A program made the position numbers and the translations under genes. Source: Rhea pennata (Eukaryota > Chordata > Aves > Rheiformes > Rheidae). From it: a stretch of DNA of 64,000 nucleotides. The notes beneath the pieces are model-generated. The model did no database searches. It was not told the DNA's origin and was given only the letters and a program-made list of their open reading frames with translations. This document shows, in pieces, positions 48,275 through 59,999 of the stretch (position 1 is its first letter; each line of letters starts with the position of its first letter). The DNA lies in NCBI RefSeq assembly GCF_028389875.1, contig NC_084676.1:9920001-9984000 (forward strand). The letters are read 5' to 3'.

Positions 48275-48345
48275 CGAGCCAGAATAAATATTTTATGGTA
48301 GATTACCAGAGCTAATAATTACAAAAATCTGTACTTATGGCCCGA
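48275..48345. promoter_or_regulatory. Short AT-rich core between CpG islands
   Basis: About 70 bp with AATAAATATTTTATGG and AGCTAATAATTACAAAAATC, the latter carrying overlapping TAAT/ATTA homeodomain cores. It is sharply bounded by GC-rich DNA. It contains an AATAAA on the plus strand (48281), so it could be a 3' end, but no upstream gene supports that. Confidence 0.25.
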
Positions 48346-48349
48346 AGCC

Positions 48350-50111
48350 AGGGAAGGATTTGCAAGCAGCTGGTGGCCACATGAGCGCGGCACCCCGCGC
48401 TGCCCGGCCGGGCCACCGGCCCCCTCCCCGCTCGCGCCCCGCGGGGAGCGGTCTGGGACCGGGCCCCCCGAGGGCTGTGGGCCACGTGTGCCCTGGGCAT
48501 CTCCCCAGCTCCGGTGGCTGGAGTCACTGGTGGGCTCCCAAGCCCCCTGGGAATGTCAGAGGTCTGTCCCAGGCAGACGTTGCCGTGCCCCATGCCGCGG
48601 TGGGGGAGAGGGGAGGGCGCACGCGGGAGCACCGCGCTCTGAGCAAGGGACTTGACTCTCAGGGTGCTTGGGACTGTCTTAATGCTGAAGGTCTGGGGGA
48701 AGAAAACATTGCAAAGGGAGGAAAGGCTGGGAGGGGGCAAGGGAGACAGGAGGGGGAGGGAAGGCCCTGGCGGACGATGGAGCGGGGTCATTTTACCCAT
48801 TTCACTGCTCAGAGGCGGCTTCTGGGGTACGGCCACCCTGCTCCAGCCAGCCTGCTGGGACCAGGTGATCTCCAGCGGTGCCTTCCCTCCACAGCTACTT
48901 GGTGATTCCTTGGCCAGCAGAAACCACTTCATCCCCAACGCTTCTCTGGCCTGGCTGGGGTGGGGGGGCGTGGGGAGAGCCGCAGGGGGAACGTGCCCCC
49001 GGGAGGCAGCAGAGCCGACTTGCAGGAGGAGCCTGGGGATGCCCAAGAGGCTCCTGCACACCCTGAACGCACCTTCCTGTGTTTTCTCTCCATTTTTTGG
49101 TGTGTGCCGTGTCGCTGGAGCAGGGCTGGCAGCCCTGGGAGGAGCCCATCCATGGCAAGGCTGGCAGACTGGTGCTGCTGGTTCCCAGCAGAGCGCTGCT
49201 GGTGGGACGCTGCAGGGTGAAGGGGATCTGGTCCTGGCAGGCTGGGGATTTGCCATTCTCGCTCCTTCCCTTTTGGGTCAAGGCGGGTTGCACCGTCTGC
49301 GTGTCCTCGCGGCTGCTAAGCTGATACCATCCCTGGGAGGGATGTTTCAGGTCTGACTGCGTGCTTGGAGCTGCACGAAGTGCGTACAGGGAGAGAAACC
49401 CTGCCCCAGCATTGCATGAACTCCTTGGACAGGCACTGCAGCCCAGAGAACACACCTGGCAAAGACGGAGCCACAGGCTGCCTTGCCACCCCCTTGCTGC
49501 AGCCTCGTCTCTATGGGGCTGGGCTAGAGGAGGACTGGAAGTGGGAGCAGGAGTAGGAGTAAGCCTCCACGGAGGCTACTGGGAAGGAAATAAATCTCCA
49601 CTCACAGCAAATGCAGATTTCCCCATGGCTCTTGCCCATCTCACGGGGCCCCAATTTGTGCAGTCCCGCAGCAAAACCCTCTGCAGCACCCAGCAGGCAG
49701 GAAGCCAGGAGCAGGGAAGCAAGTTCACTGCAGCGAGCTCTTCCCTTCCTTCATCAGCACCAGAGGCCCTGGGCTTGCAGTGGATATGCTGTCAAATAAA
49801 TAAATAATGCATATTTTCCCTTCCTCCTTGCATGGATTCTGAGAAAAATAAGATGGACTTCAGGTCACCACCGAGCGCTCCCAAGCTCTGCTCCTCCGGG
49901 TTCGTGACGGCCGATGACTCAGACAGTAAACAGCAGCGGTATCCACAGCTCCAGCCCCGCTTGGCTCTGCTCCTGCCTTGGCCAACTTCAGCAACAATAG
50001 TGTTGGCCTTGAGCACGGCTTGCTCGCGGAGCTGCAGACTCCTCTAAAGGCAAGACATCCGCTGCAGTGGTTTTGATTTAGACAGTGAGTTGGGCAAAAA
50101 CAGGGAGGGTG
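48350..50111. other. Intergenic stretch without a recognised gene
   Basis: Moderate GC with short unrecognised open frames. An AAATAAATAAATAATG simple tract lies near 49796. Nothing else is identified. Confidence 0.5.
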
Positions 50112-50312
50112 AATCATAGAATCATAGAATGGGTAAGGTTGGAAGGGACCTCTGGAGATCGTCTAGTCCAACCTCCCTGCTCAGCACGGTCACCTAGAGC
50201 ATGTTAGACAGGGCTGCATCCAGACAGGCCTTGAAGAGCTCCAGAGAGGGAGACTCCACAACCTCTCTGGGCAACCTGGTCCAGTGCTCCGTCACTCTCA
50301 CAGGGAAGAAAT
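50112..50312 (-). mobile_element. CR1 LINE 3' end (minus orientation)
   Basis: It begins with two copies of the 10-bp AATCATAG-type tail (reverse complement of the CR1 ATTCTATGAT repeat). It continues through GGTTGGAAGGGACCTCTGGA and CTAGTCCAACCTCCCTGCTC to CCAGTGCTCCGTCACTCTCACAG, all diagnostic of avian CR1. About 200 bp of the 3' end is present and the element is 5'-truncated at about 50312. It is well preserved, so younger than the fragment at 34630. It marks the sequence as avian or reptilian. Confidence 0.93.
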
Positions 50313-50499
50313 AAAGGAGAAGGAAGGAGCAAGCGAATTTGGGCAGAGGTGCAGGGAAGAGGGAAGAAGGCCTGTGGCTCATGTTGAGCAGAGAGGCTCA
50401 AAAGCGCTTTGCAGACATCTGCCTGCTCTTCAGCCCAGCGGGGGACTCAGCCCTGGACCTTGCTGGAGCAGGTGGATGTAACTTCCTGGCTGCAGAGCG

Positions 50500-52400
50500 C
50501 GAGGAAGCGAGGCGCAGCAATGTGCCCAAAGGCTGCAGAGAGCAAAGCCCGGGCTCTCTGCAAGCTGCGTGCAAACGTGCCGCACTGGCCTCCCCGGAGC
50601 GGCTCCGGTGCTGGGCAGAGCAGTGTCGGGGGAAATCTGCCCCAGTGCCCCCGCGTGCCCGAGTGCTGCGGCTCAGGAGGGCCGGGGCTGCCCGATCCCC
50701 TGCGAGGGCTTCGCGTTCGAAGCTTTCACATTGCAACAAGGTGCGCAGGGCTGGCGGTGCCGGGACCCGCCGGGCGCCACCAGCCCGTGCCCCTGGGAGG
50801 CCTTCGGGGCGCAGCGCTGCGCGGAGGTGGCGCCCGGCGCAGCCGGCCCCGGCTCGGCCCTTCCTCCGGTTTAATCAAAGCCATGAGGCCGCCGGAGCCG
50901 CAGCCTTTGGCTGTGCGCGGACCTTGGCTTTCAGCAATCAACAGGAAATGGGAGATGGATTTCTCGGTAAACTGGGCTTTCCATAAACAGTCTGAGGGGG
51001 CTGACCGGCGATGGCGGGAGCAGCTCAGAGCCAGGGCCGGGATTTACAGCTGTTTATTGCATTTCTGTGCTCCCTCTTCCTCCTCCTGCTTGGCAGTTCA
51101 GGGGTCTGCTCCGGCCAGCCCCAAGCCTGCAGGGGAAGCGATGCAGAGCTGCGAGCGGCCCCTCTGCTCCGCGATCGCGTGGGCTTGTGCCACTTCCCAC
51201 CCTGCACACGCTGCGATCTTCTTGCCGGTGCAGCTGGGCACGCACCCATGGTGTGCAAGCAGCCTCCCCTGTGGATCCTGTGCCCCTTCTCCCCGCACAC
51301 CCGTGTGCAATGCGTGTGCTGGCCCCGCACACCCCGTGTTTGCAGCGCAAGCACTGCCATCCTTGCACTGCACGGGACAAAGTGCAGAGCCGGGGAGGGA
51401 ATCGTGTCCATTGGGCAACTCTCCCCCCGCCACTTGCCAGCTAATCCCCCCCCTCCCCGCCCCCCCGGCACTTGGCACGGCTGGGAGAGCCAAGCTGTGT
51501 TTAACCAAAGCTCGGCTCTCCCCGGCTGCCGGAAGCATGCTTCTTGCTTTCTGCTCTCAGGCTGCCTCCGCCCGGGTTTCAGGACAAGCCAAGCCTGCCC
51601 CCGGGACGGATTTCAGGCCTGAGAGCTCAGCAGAGGAGCCAGGTACCGCTGGTCGTTTCTGGAGGTGTTTGGCCTGAATTCCCGAGTACTTTCCCTCGGG
51701 GTTCTGGGAGAGACACTTCGGCTCCGAGGGCAGCAGCTGGTGCTTGCTGCGGGAGGCGCCGGTGGGAAAAGGCCGCCGTTGCCGGCCCTGGATGGTGTGC
51801 GGACGGCCCCGGCACCACCGGGGCTGCGCAGAGGCCAGCGGGGATGCACGGAGCCGGGCACCAGGGTCCCGGGAGGTTTGCAGCCCGGCGAGGGGCACGA
51901 GCCGGCGGGGCAGCCGGGCGCCTCGCCGCACCCGCGTCCCTCATCCCGGCAGGCTTCCGAGGAAGCTGGGGGCCTGGAGCTTTGCTGTTCCGCCGCTCTT
52001 CCGAGGGGCCGGGTAGCGCAGGTGGGGGGGGGGGCCGCGCGCCGGTGCCGCTCCGAGGGCCGGCCGCAGGCGCGCTCGCCGGGGCCGCGCGCTCGCCGGG
52101 GCCACGCGCGTGCCTCCCCGCCGGCGCCGGCGCCGCGGCACAGAGCCGGCTGTGTTTCGGGGGCCGGGCCGCGGCGGGGGCCCTGCTCGCGGAGCCGCAC
52201 AAAGCGGCTTTCTCTGCGCTCTGGCCCCGGGGGGAAGCGGCTCCTCTGCAAACGCAGCCGCCTGCGTCAGAGGCAGACGGCGGCAAGACGCGGGTTTCCG
52301 CCGGCGGGCGAGGGTGGTCGCGGCGGCCCCCGGCAAGCTGCTGCTCCCACCGTTAGTGCGCCGTGACGTCTGCCAGGCCGCGCCACGAGCCAAACTGCCC
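50500..52400. promoter_or_regulatory. CpG-rich region with two dense cores
   Basis: The CpG-dense cores at about 50600-50900 and 51740-52330 are separated by GC-rich, CpG-poorer DNA. Open frames of over 200 codons are low-complexity and overlap on both strands, so are not credible genes. No splice-bounded exon was identified. Confidence 0.4.
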
Positions 52401-53159
52401 CAGCTTTGTTCTGGGGGGGTCTTTTTGGCCTTGAAAAGTGCAGAGATGCCCTGCCGAAAGGCGAGACCTGCGAGGCAGATGTGAAAATGAGGGGTGAGAG
52501 ACTTGGAAGCGGACCGATTTCTGCAGTTTGGGGTCTGTGCCAAGCGCCAGTGCATGACTCTAACTCCCAGCAGAGAGCTGGGGTGGCTTCTGCTCCTCAC
52601 CAATGTGAATTAGCAGGTACGCAGCACGAATTGGCAGGCAGTGCCAAAACTTTCCATCAAAAGTAAATTGTACAGCCCACCAAAACACAAGCTGCTCTGT
52701 GTAGCTGTATAGACATTTTTGGCATGTGCATATGTGCATGTTTTGGCACCAAAATGCACATCCTATTTCCACATGATGGATATGCAAGAAATGTGTTTCC
52801 CTGCAGAGAGGGGCTGTGTGTATCCCTGGCTGTGGTCGGAGCAGGGCTGGCAGAGGGACGTGCGCTGGTGCAGCACATCCCGGGAATGGGATGCTGGCCA
52901 AAGAGAAATACTGCCTGGAAATGGGATGAGCTGGACCAGAATCGTCTTTTGGAAGAAAGCTGCTATGTGGGCGTGTTTGTGCGTGAGAACGTTGGACCAG
53001 GGAGTATGCTGAAACAGAAGGGTTTGATTTTTCATTTGAAATGGCCTTTCTGATCTCTTGGAATATAAAATGAAGCATTACAAGAAAAAATAAATTTCCA
53101 AATCAGAGCAAACTGTTCCTCCCCGCCCCAAAAAATCCCCTTCACGGTCACATTTTTTT

Positions 53160-53650
53160 CTTGCATGCTTCTTCTTCCGCCTTGGCGCGAAGCTGCGCCT
53201 CCAGGTCTCAGATGTCTCCGTGTCGCGGCTCTGCCGTCCCCGAGCCGCCGTGCCGGGGGGTTGGCACGCGTGGCTCGCCCTTGGGGCGCGCTCGCTCCCG
53301 GCGCGCTGGGGACGCGCTCCTTGCTGTGCCGAGGGGCGCGCGAGCACGTGGGGCTGGCCACAGTCACATTGCCAAATCTTTGGAGGAAGAAAGAAACCTC
53401 GCGGAAGCGGCTTAGCTGCCTCTGTGGATTATGAGCATAAGCAAAATGTGCCCGATCCCGTGGGGAGGCGGAGAGCAGCGACGGTGCGCGGTGCCCTGGG
53501 ACGCGGCTCGCGGCCGAGCTTCGCCTCCTCCCAGGCGGGCGGCAGCAGCAGCGAAAGGGGGCCCGCGCCACGGCCCGCTGTCAGGGGCGATGCCACAGCT
53601 GTCCCTGGGGCGAGGGGGCCGGGACGCCCGACCTGGCGGAGCGTCGGTTT
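53160..53650. promoter_or_regulatory. CpG island, 0.5 kb
   Basis: A compact CpG-dense block. The sequence just left of it (53040-53160) is AT-rich. No recognisable coding content. Confidence 0.4.
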
Positions 53651-54281
53651 TGTGCCGCGGGAAGTTCCTGCAGGTTTTGCTATTGCAGCTGTAAATCAAA
53701 AGAGCAACTTGTAAGCGGGCCAGTTCTCCAGGGGAATAGCATTTCCTAGCCATGCAATGGTTTGCAGGACTGTAGCCCGGACTGTCATCGGCAGCGCGAC
53801 CCCTTTGCTGGTGCAGGCGAAGAGGATGACTACCGGGTGTCCGAGGTGTCAAGCCACGTGCGGCTCTCTGGACTAGTGCTCCTACCTGGCCGATCCCTCC
53901 TGCTGTCTCTGGATAAGAGCCAAGAAGGATTTGAATTGATATTTTTATTCCCATGAGGAGGTCAGTTTATCCCTGGCTTCCTACTTTTATTCTTTATGAT
54001 GATATTTGTTTTAATTTGTCCCCAGTGAGGTGTATGAGTGTCCGGCACGACATGGCTCAGGCTGTCCCCAGGACGTGCTATTGCTGTCCCTCATCGGACA
54101 TGTCCCCCAGCCATGCTACTGCTGTCCCCGTTGGACACCCCTCTCTCGGCAGCGTGGCCCTCAGAGGGGGGTTACAGCCCTTGTGGCCACTCTGACGGGG
54201 CCCAAGCACCGGCGATGCTCAGGGCTGGGGGCGAAGGCGGGTGGGCAGCAAAGCCGGGGGCTGGTCCCTGGCTGGGAGAGG

Positions 54282-54326
54282 AGAGCAGAGCAGAGCAGAG
54301 CAGAGCAGAGCAGAGCAGAGCAGAGC
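54282..54326. repeat. GAGCA pentanucleotide microsatellite, nine copies
   Basis: Nine near-perfect tandem GAGCA units. On the minus strand it generates a repeating Leu-Cys-Ser-Ala type peptide in open frames, an artefact. Confidence 0.95.
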
Positions 54327-54589
54327 GGATGCTCTTGGTCCAGGTCCCGCGTTGCCAGCAGAGCCGCTCTCGTGTTATTTTCATCACTAAGGGGGGTCGC
54401 GGGCCTGAGCTTCGCCAGGCTGCGGCGGACGCAGTCTGAGTCATGCGCCCGGCCCCGGCGAGGCTCTCGGCCAGCCGAGGCGGGATGTTGCTCCGTCTCG
54501 GCCACTTCCAGCTCCCCGCCCCACAGGAGCGCTCCGACCCCGGAGCGCTGCGGAGACCCCGCTGATTAGAGACGTCTCACATTCCTCCC

Positions 54590-54720
54590 TCCGCCAAAGG
54601 GATATTTTATCAGCATTTTTTTTTCCTGCAGACTATTTTCTTTTCATGAAAACATTAAATGGTCTGCGAGATAAGGAGTAAATTTATAGCAGTTCACACC
54701 AAAGTAGCCAAGACACTGGC
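54590..54720. promoter_or_regulatory. AT-rich patch between CpG-rich blocks
   Basis: A sharp AT-rich insertion (GATATTTTATCAGC, TTTTCATGAAAACATTAAATG, GTAAATTTATAGCAG) flanked by GC-rich DNA. TTTTCATGAAAA is a perfect 12-bp palindrome. It may be a noncoding regulatory element. Confidence 0.2.
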
Positions 54721-55005
54721 AAGGAAAAATGCCGTCCGTCCCGCTACCCGCCTTCCCGCGCCAGGTCCCCACCCCTGCCGCTTCCTCTCATTCTCTCCGA
54801 AGGCTCCTGGCTCCCACGACAAGCGGGGCCATCCCGGCTCTCCCAGCCCCGCCACGGGCTGCCAGCGAAGCCGCCGGCAGGCCGTGTCGCGGCGGAGTTC
54901 ACAGAGGAGATGCCGGCACGTTCCCGCTGGCTACCACCGCGGCGCCTGGGGATGCACGTGAGGGGCAGCAGGCAGAGCCAGGGCACGGTGCTGAGCCTGG
55001 CGGCA

Positions 55006-55149
55006 CCGATCCTGCTGCGCAGTGTGATATGGTTCCCGCTGCCTGGGGCGATGTGGATCCCGCTGCCCTGGGTGATGGGCATCCCGCTGCCTGGAGCGAC
55101 GTGGATCCTGCTGCCTGGGCTGATGCTGATCCCAGCACCCGGGGTGATG
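55006..55149. repeat. 24-bp minisatellite, six copies
   Basis: Six diverged tandem units of 24 bp with a core close to TGGATCCCGCTGCCTGGGG followed by CGATG. Because 24 is a multiple of three, all three plus frames read as eight-residue repeats (for example WIPLPGAM, or DVDPAAWG), so this resembles a repeat protein but has no credible start, splice or flanking coding sequence. Confidence 0.85.
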
Positions 55150-55599
55150 CAGCAGTCCAACGGCTAGTGGAGATGGAGCCTGGCTCTGCACTCTGTGCAG
55201 GTCACCCCCTGCCTCAGGCTTCAGGATCCAGGCTGTCCGAAAAATGGCGTCAAAAATGGTCAGAAAATGGGTGGATGTTAAAGGGTGATTCCAACGTCTT
55301 GTCACAAGCCTGGGGGACCATGGTCCTGGCTGCATCTTGGAAAGTCATCAGGAAATGGGGGCTTGCTTTGAAGGGGGCCAACCTGGAGTCCTCTGCTGAG
55401 AATACAGCGCCGGTGGCCCGTTGTGGCCTCTAGCGGTGTGCTGCCGGGGAGGCCAGCTTTCATCCACCCGGAAAGCATGAGCCCCAGCAGGTCCCGGCGC
55501 TCAGCACCGAGCCTTCCTGCCAGGAGCACCGGCCTGCGGGCACAGCTGTGGGGTGCCCTGAGCAAAGCCCCTTCCCTCCTCCTCCTCATCCTCCAGGAA

Positions 55600-57060
55600 A
55601 GCTCCCCGTGTTTAACGCTGGCCCCAGCAGCGCTCGGCGGGGGGGCCCTGGGGCTCGCCGGCCGGCAGCGTTTAACCTCCCCGATATCGGTGGTAACTTT
55701 CCCTCGCTGCCCCCGGTCCGCCGGCCCCCACACGGCGGTGCTGAGGGTCGGCAAGCTCTGGGGGGCTCGGAAAGCCTTTCGCTGGCTGCACCGATTTTCC
55801 GCACGCCCCGCGTGGCGCCGGCTGCCCGGCAGCGCGTCCTCCCGGGCCGGCCGAGCCGCGTGCCCGGGGCTGGGCCGGCGGAGCCCCTGGGGCCGGTGAG
55901 GGACGGGGCGCCCCGCCGGCCGCGGGAAGGGACAGGGAGGGCGGCAGGGGGACGAGGCGTGGGCGGCCGGCCCGGCGCGGCCGAGTGCTCCCCCCGGCGC
56001 GGCCGCCGTGCCCCGGGGCGGCGGGGGGCCGCGCTGCAGCCGCCGGCGAGCGCGGGCGAGCCTCGGTGGCTAATGCCTTCAGCGTGTACGGAGCACACCA
56101 TATGCTGGGAAACAAAGCGGGCTCTGTGCTAGGAAAGCTCCGTTTCCCCACTCTCCTCCTCCCGCCCCTCTCCCCCCTTCTCCCCTTCCCCCGGCGGCGG
56201 CGGCGCGGGCTGCGAGCAGCGGCCGGCCGAGGAGAGCCGCCGGGCACCCGGCCGGGGGCAGCGCGGCAGCCGAGGGCAGTGGCGCCGGCAGCAGGTACGG
56301 GGCACGGCGAGGGGCAGGAGGGTGCCCGGCGTGTCCCCCCCCCCAGGAGAGCAGCCCGGCGCCAGGCCCCACAGCCTGGGCAGCACCCCGGGGCGCCCGC
56401 CCGGCCGCCTCGCGCCTCCGCGGGCATCGCCGGGGCCGTCGCGCCGGGCGGCGGGATGCTGCCGGCTGGTCCCGGCAGCGGCGTCGTGGGGCAGGACGTG
56501 CAGCGCCACGACGGGGCTCCCCGCGGCCCCGGCGGCTGCGGGCAGGGCGCCGCGCACGGGTGGCAGCTTTCGCTAACGCCGCAGCGACGGCAGGGGCTCG
56601 GCCCCCCGCTCGGCCCCGCGCGGGACGCGGTGCCTCCCCGGCGCAGGCACGGCGAAGGGAGGGAGCCACGGGGTGCGGGGCGGCTGCACGGCCCTGCCGC
56701 ACGCCCCACACTGCCGCCGGGGCGCCGGGGCTGGCGGGAGCGGCCCTCGGCCGCCGCGGTCCCGGCTCTGGGCTGCTGGACCCGCGAGCGCGCAGGGGCA
56801 AGCGGCAGTGGGCGGGAAGGGGCAGCGCGGCTCCCTGCGTGGGGCAGCCGTGGGCCCGGCGGTGGGGCAGGGCGGGGGGGGCCGAGAGCCGGGCGCAGCG
56901 CGGAGCCGCGCAATCTGCAGGGCTCCCAAAGGGGTTAAGAGAGAAAAGCGGAGAAAGAAAACAGCACTGGGAGAGAGCGGCGCGGTCGGGGCTGCTCGCG
57001 CCGGCTCGGCTGCGGCCTCGGTGTGTTTGTTCCTACTGCACACGCGGGTTTGCCGGACTG
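55600..57060. promoter_or_regulatory. CpG island, 1.4 kb
   Basis: A dense CpG block with GC-box clusters and a short AT-richer interruption at 56070-56150. The open frames (minus strand up to 413 codons) are Ala/Gly/Pro/Arg low complexity and not convincing. Confidence 0.5.
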
Positions 57061-57064
57061 CTGA

Positions 57065-57188
57065 ACACACATGCATTCCTCTCTCACGCACACGTGCACA
57101 CACACATGCATTGCTCTCATGCACATGGTGCACACACACACTCACACACATGCATTGCTCTCTCATGCATGTGTGCACACACACACAG
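57065..57188. repeat. CA-rich minisatellite with CATGCATT units
   Basis: CATGCATT occurs at 57070, 57106 and 57150 within CACACA, CTCTCA and GTGCAC segments, a higher-order repeat of 36-44 bp with about three copies. It is strongly alternating purine-pyrimidine, so potentially Z-forming. Cys/Val/His-rich frames on the minus strand come from the repeat. Confidence 0.85.
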
Positions 57189-57229
57189 CTCTGTGTCTCT
57201 CGTGCATGCACAGCACCATCCTAAAACGC

Positions 57230-58400
57230 TTCCCCGCAGCACCCTGCCTGCGCAGATACACCGCCCCGCACGCACGCCGCCTGTCCATCTCCCCGCGTGG
57301 GGCCTCCCCGAGGCGCGCTGTTCGGGGGCCGTGCCCCTCGCCGCCCGCGCCCCACGTCGCCCGCGCTCCTCGCCGCCCGCGTCCCACGCCGCCCGCTTCC
57401 CACGCCGCCCGCCTCTCCCGCAGCAGCAGGGTGGCCAGGCTCAGGCTGGCGGCAGCGCTGCAGCCTCGCAGCGCCTGGCCGTGCCGGGGCGAAGCGACGG
57501 CTCGTCCCGCTCGCCCAGCCCCAGCCCACCCGTGCCGGGCGGGCTCGCAGCCGTGGGTGCGCCGCCACGACCAGGACGGGAGCAAACCCTCGTGCCAAGG
57601 CCGGCAGCCCGCAGCGGCGCCGGGGCCGAGGCCTGAGCCGGGGCATGTGTTGGGAGCTGGCTGCTTTCCTGGGCTGGAAAGGAAACTTCCCCGCGACACT
57701 TTCTGCTGCTCCCAGACCGTCCCACGCGCTGCTGGAAATCGCTGCCTTCTCCCGGGGCCCTAGAGCAGCCTTTTGCCTGTCCCGGACTTGTCTGCGCGTG
57801 CGTTCATGCGGCCGTTGGGGTCCCGTCCAGGCTCGGAGCCCCGGGGCCGGGGCAGCGGGTGCCCGGGGCGTCCCCCCCGCCGAGCCTCGGCTCGCCAGGC
57901 TCCCCGGCTTGAGCCGATCGGGGGGAGGCTGCTTTACCCTCCCCCCGAAACGTGGCACCTCCCAGCGCGGGGCCTTGGGGGGCACCAGCTCACGGCGCTG
58001 CTGCTGCCTCTGGACACTGGCCCGGCTGGGAGCATCGGCATCCCGGCGGCGGGGAGGAGGGGGGGGCATCTGGGAAAGCTCTCCTGGACCCTGACGTGGG
58101 CTGGAGCAGAGAGGGGACCATCCGGGGCTGGGGGGGGGGGGATGATGACACATGCTCCAGCTGTCTGTCTCCCCGGCTCCAGCAGCCCCGCGTTCACTGA
58201 GGTTGCTTGAACTGGCTTTTCAAGCCGCTGTGGGTTTCGCTGCCTTGGCTAGCGGGTCGTGTCTTACGTCTGCCGCGGGAGGCCGAGCTCCCCGGGGCCG
58301 ATGTGGCTGCAGGAGGAGCCTCCGTTCCCGCCGCGGGGCGGCTGTCCTGCGCTCCTCACCGAAACAGCTTTCTGTCCCCACCTGGGAACGGGCAGCACAG
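57230..58400. promoter_or_regulatory. CpG-rich block with short tandem CGCCGCCCG repeats
   Basis: CpG-dense DNA. Between about 57340 and 57420 a 15-17-bp unit (CCCACGCCGCCCGC type) is repeated about five times. No recognisable coding content. Confidence 0.4.
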
Positions 58401-59999
58401 CAAAACCGGCGGCAAAGCCAACAGCAAGAGCCCCAGTCGCCCAGCGTAACGCAGCCCCGACCGTGCTCTGCTCATTGCGGCGACGAGTGGGATTTTGTTT
58501 AATTAGCTAGCATTCGTCATCACCCCCACCCCCCCCAGCAAATGTTCGGCAGCGTCGCCTGGGAGAGTCGTGAAGGCTCGGTTGTGCCAGGCCTCCCTCT
58601 GGCATCTGCTGCCAGATATCTGCTGAAAAACCTGGCTGTGGGACTGGCTGTGCCTGCGAGCCGGTGGCTCGCGATCGGGCCGCAGCACGTGTGCGGCACG
58701 TCTGCATCCCGGGGCAGCCGAGGGGCCGCGCCAGGCGTTGGGGCTGGAAGCTGGCCGTACCCGTACAGGTCAAAGCCAGCTCGCTCCGGCGTCCCTCGGG
58801 TCTGTTTGGCAGGGACGGGGAGCGTGGCGCAGCACTGGCCATGGGAAGGCCGGATCGCTGGACCCAACCTGGCCTGAGCGTCCCCCCACTGCCTCCCCGC
58901 GAGCAGGGCTGGGGCCAGAGCGGCGACTCTCTGGCTTTGACCTGAGCGTCCCAGGGGCTGGAGCAGGGGGAGCAATCCCTGCACGCTGCAAACCCCTGCA
59001 GCAAATCAGCCCCAACGCGCGTGCCGGCTTTATAGCAGCAGGGCTGGGTCTCCCTGCCTCCTCTGCCACTGGCTGTGCCCGCGCCCGTGAGGCCCCGCTC
59101 CCCTCCGTCCTCGCCCCCGCCAGCCCGCGGGAGAGCAGAGCTGCGGTGCCCCCCGCGCGGGGCAGCGAAGCAGCCCCCTGCCCAGCAGGCTCGCCCCAAC
59201 CAGCCCGAGGCTCCTGCTCCGGTTCAAGCTCTCCGCGCTCCCCGGGCCCGTAGCCCCCGGCTGTGAAGCTGTGGCAGCCTCGCGTTTCCTTTTGGCATCC
59301 CGTTTTCACAGCATGGGTCGCTCCGGGTACGCAGGCACCTCGCTCCCACAGCCTGGGCTTCAAGATCTTCTCTCTTGGTCTGTAGCTACCCTTTATATTG
59401 CACTTGAGCCGAGAAAGGCTGAGCTAGAATTTCATCCTCAGCTCCAGCTGATAGTCCCTGTCTCCCCAAGCAGTGGTGGTGGCCCTGGGTGTCCCACCGG
59501 CACCTTGGCCTGAGGTCTCCAGCGCTCAGCAAACCTGGTGCTTCATGCCCAGAGCTGCACCGCGAAGCCTCAGGGTAATTTTCGCAGCTGGGGTGGGGCT
59601 GTGGCTGTCCTTGCGTCCAGGAAACACCGGTCCAAAAGTCGGCTCTGTCCTTGCCAGGTCCAAGATAAGCAAAGGGAGGAACGGGCTGGGACCTGCCCTG
59701 CGTGGCCACTCCTCGCCGCAGCAGTGCAGCCTGCGGCCGGGCAAGCCGCTGCCCCTCTCGTGGCGCAAAGCTGATGGTCTGGATGTGGCCACCAGTCCAG
59801 GCAGCCCCGAGAGGGAGGGCGTGAGGACAGCTGGACCTCTGGACCCAGCCCGAAGGGCTCAGTGCAGGTCTGCCAAGCGGAGTGGCACGATGAGAGACAT
59901 TTGTGTCGGGGTAGAAAAGGCGTTTCAGCCTGGCCAGCCTTGCCAGCCCGGCCCCTGCAGCCAGCGTCCAGTCCCTGCTTCTGGAGCGCGGTGGGGGAG
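58401..59999. other. GC-rich intergenic stretch, no gene recognised
   Basis: GC-rich with moderate CpG density. Multiple overlapping open frames on both strands with no recognisable product. No repeats beyond short G runs. Confidence 0.4.

Noticed and set aside
46990-48315. 441-codon plus-strand frame and several frames of over 300 codons on both strands
   Set aside because: GC-driven open frames in a CpG island. The plus frame even reads through a TTTTA simple repeat. No recognisable protein.
55672-56913. 413-codon minus-strand frame
   Set aside because: Same compositional artefact; many opposing frames are open across the same island.
57065-57188. Cys/Val/His-rich minus-strand frame suggesting a small cysteine-rich protein
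   Set aside because: It is produced entirely by the CA/CATGCA repeat.
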